From positions 3,459 through 35,789 of the forward strand of contig DUCU01000018.1 of NCBI GenBank assembly GCA_012959605.1: DNA of 32,331 bases, written 5' to 3'. This DNA is from Dehalococcoidia bacterium (GTDB lineage Bacteria > Chloroflexota > Dehalococcoidia > Lucifugimonadales > UBA3495). A model generated the notes under the pieces. That model was not told the DNA's origin. It saw only the letters and a program-made list of their open reading frames with translations, and did no database searches. Of this stretch, positions 32,047-32,331 are shown piece after piece; the first letter of the stretch is position 1; the number at the start of each line of letters is the position of its first letter. Both the position numbers and the translations under genes were made by a program.

Positions 32047-32331
32047 CTAGTCGGCCATCTCAAATCGTTCGTTCTCGGCCGGTTTGGACCACATCTCTCC
32101 GGCGTCGGCCATGGCTGCTGCCCGCTCGGGACTGGCGCGCCAGGCATCGTAGATCTCGTTGGAGTCCCAGGTCACCAAGGTGGATATCTTGGTTGGGTCT
32201 TCCTGGGAGATAAAGGTCAATCGCGTGCCGTAGCCGGAGGCTTTGCTCTGGGCCAGGCCATTGCCGTCCAGCATCTTTTTAGCCTCTTCAACTTTTTCCG
32301 GTTTCGCCCAGTGGTGAGTCAATACGCCAAT
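32047..32331 (-). CDS. Antibiotic-biosynthesis-monooxygenase-like (dimeric alpha/beta barrel) protein, 5' end outside window
   Basis: The frame is open to the window edge: upstream of TTG 32322 it reads I-G-V-L-T-H-H-W, which looks like the first strand of the domain, so the true start probably lies just outside. The visible 95 residues contain THHWAKPEKVEEAKKML, then TRLTFISQEDPTKISTLVTWDS and a helix DAWRASPERAAAM. These fit the ABM/EthD ferredoxin-like fold, small proteins that act as oxygenases, isomerases or heme or quinone handlers. No active-site residue can be named. It lies upstream of the AGPS-like gene in the same direction. Confidence 0.75.
   Translation of the reverse strand: MGVLTHHWAKPEKVEEAKKMLDGNGLAQSKASGYGTRLTFISQEDPTKISTLVTWDSNEIYDAWRASPERAAAMADAGEMWSKPAENERFEMAD

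Overview
The window reads as a bacterial chromosome segment of moderately high G+C. The gene mix is two luciferase-like flavin oxidoreductases, an AGPS-like FAD enzyme, a soluble sulfite-oxidase-type protein, a xanthine-dehydrogenase-type molybdenum subunit, a P450, NIPSNAP and DUF1501 proteins, and a methylcrotonyl-CoA-carboxylase-type enzyme. This mix resembles marine Chloroflexota of the SAR202 type. That placement is an inference from gene content: there is no rRNA or other marker able to settle it. I see no transposase, integrase, phage gene or CRISPR array.

Layout. (1) 144-6769, minus strand: DUF1501 protein, flavin oxidoreductase, MsrA, cyclophilin lipoprotein, amidohydrolase and sulfite-oxidase-like protein. 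A promoter-like site lies at 6845-6873, and the series ends in a terminator that contains the last stop codon. (2) 6937-7414, plus strand: a tRNA cluster, Ala(CGC)-Arg(CCT)-Trp(CCA), with promoter, hairpin leader and a terminator facing both ways. (3) 7500-12586, minus: an MFS transporter, then an acyl-CoA carboxylase operon in which CT, BC and BT-BCCP are translationally coupled. (4) 12775-14873, plus: RidA-like protein, a PLP enzyme of the SelA/DgaE type and a DUF1801 protein. (5) 14857-17224, minus: a cytochrome P450 followed by an arylsulfotransferase-like beta-propeller. (6) 17457-17885, plus: a small membrane-anchored protein, ending at a perfect 32-bp palindromic terminator shared with the next, minus-strand genes. 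(7) 17990-21062, minus: a 97-residue orphan, a tandem NIPSNAP protein and the GTPase TypA/BipA. (8) 21421-28109, plus: DinB-like protein, molybdenum hydroxylase large subunit, flavin oxidoreductase, N-acyl-D-amino-acid-deacylase-like amidohydrolase and a THI5/NMT1-like binding protein without signal peptide. (9) 28123-32331, minus: a PD-(D/E)XK nuclease with four Fe-S-type cysteines, an MFS transporter, an AGPS-like FAD enzyme and a small monooxygenase-fold protein cut by the window edge.

How the genes may work together. Apart from housekeeping functions (tRNAs, TypA, MsrA, cyclophilin) the window is mostly oxidative and hydrolytic enzymes of unknown substrate, in short co-directional groups with transporters. 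This fits a heterotroph that breaks down varied, partly oxidised organic matter. The groups best suited to being functional units are P450 plus arylsulfotransferase (hydroxylation, then sulfate transfer), RidA plus PLP enzyme, the three-gene carboxylase, and the molybdenum hydroxylase / flavin enzyme / amidohydrolase / binding-protein series. No dedicated transcriptional regulator was recognised in the window.
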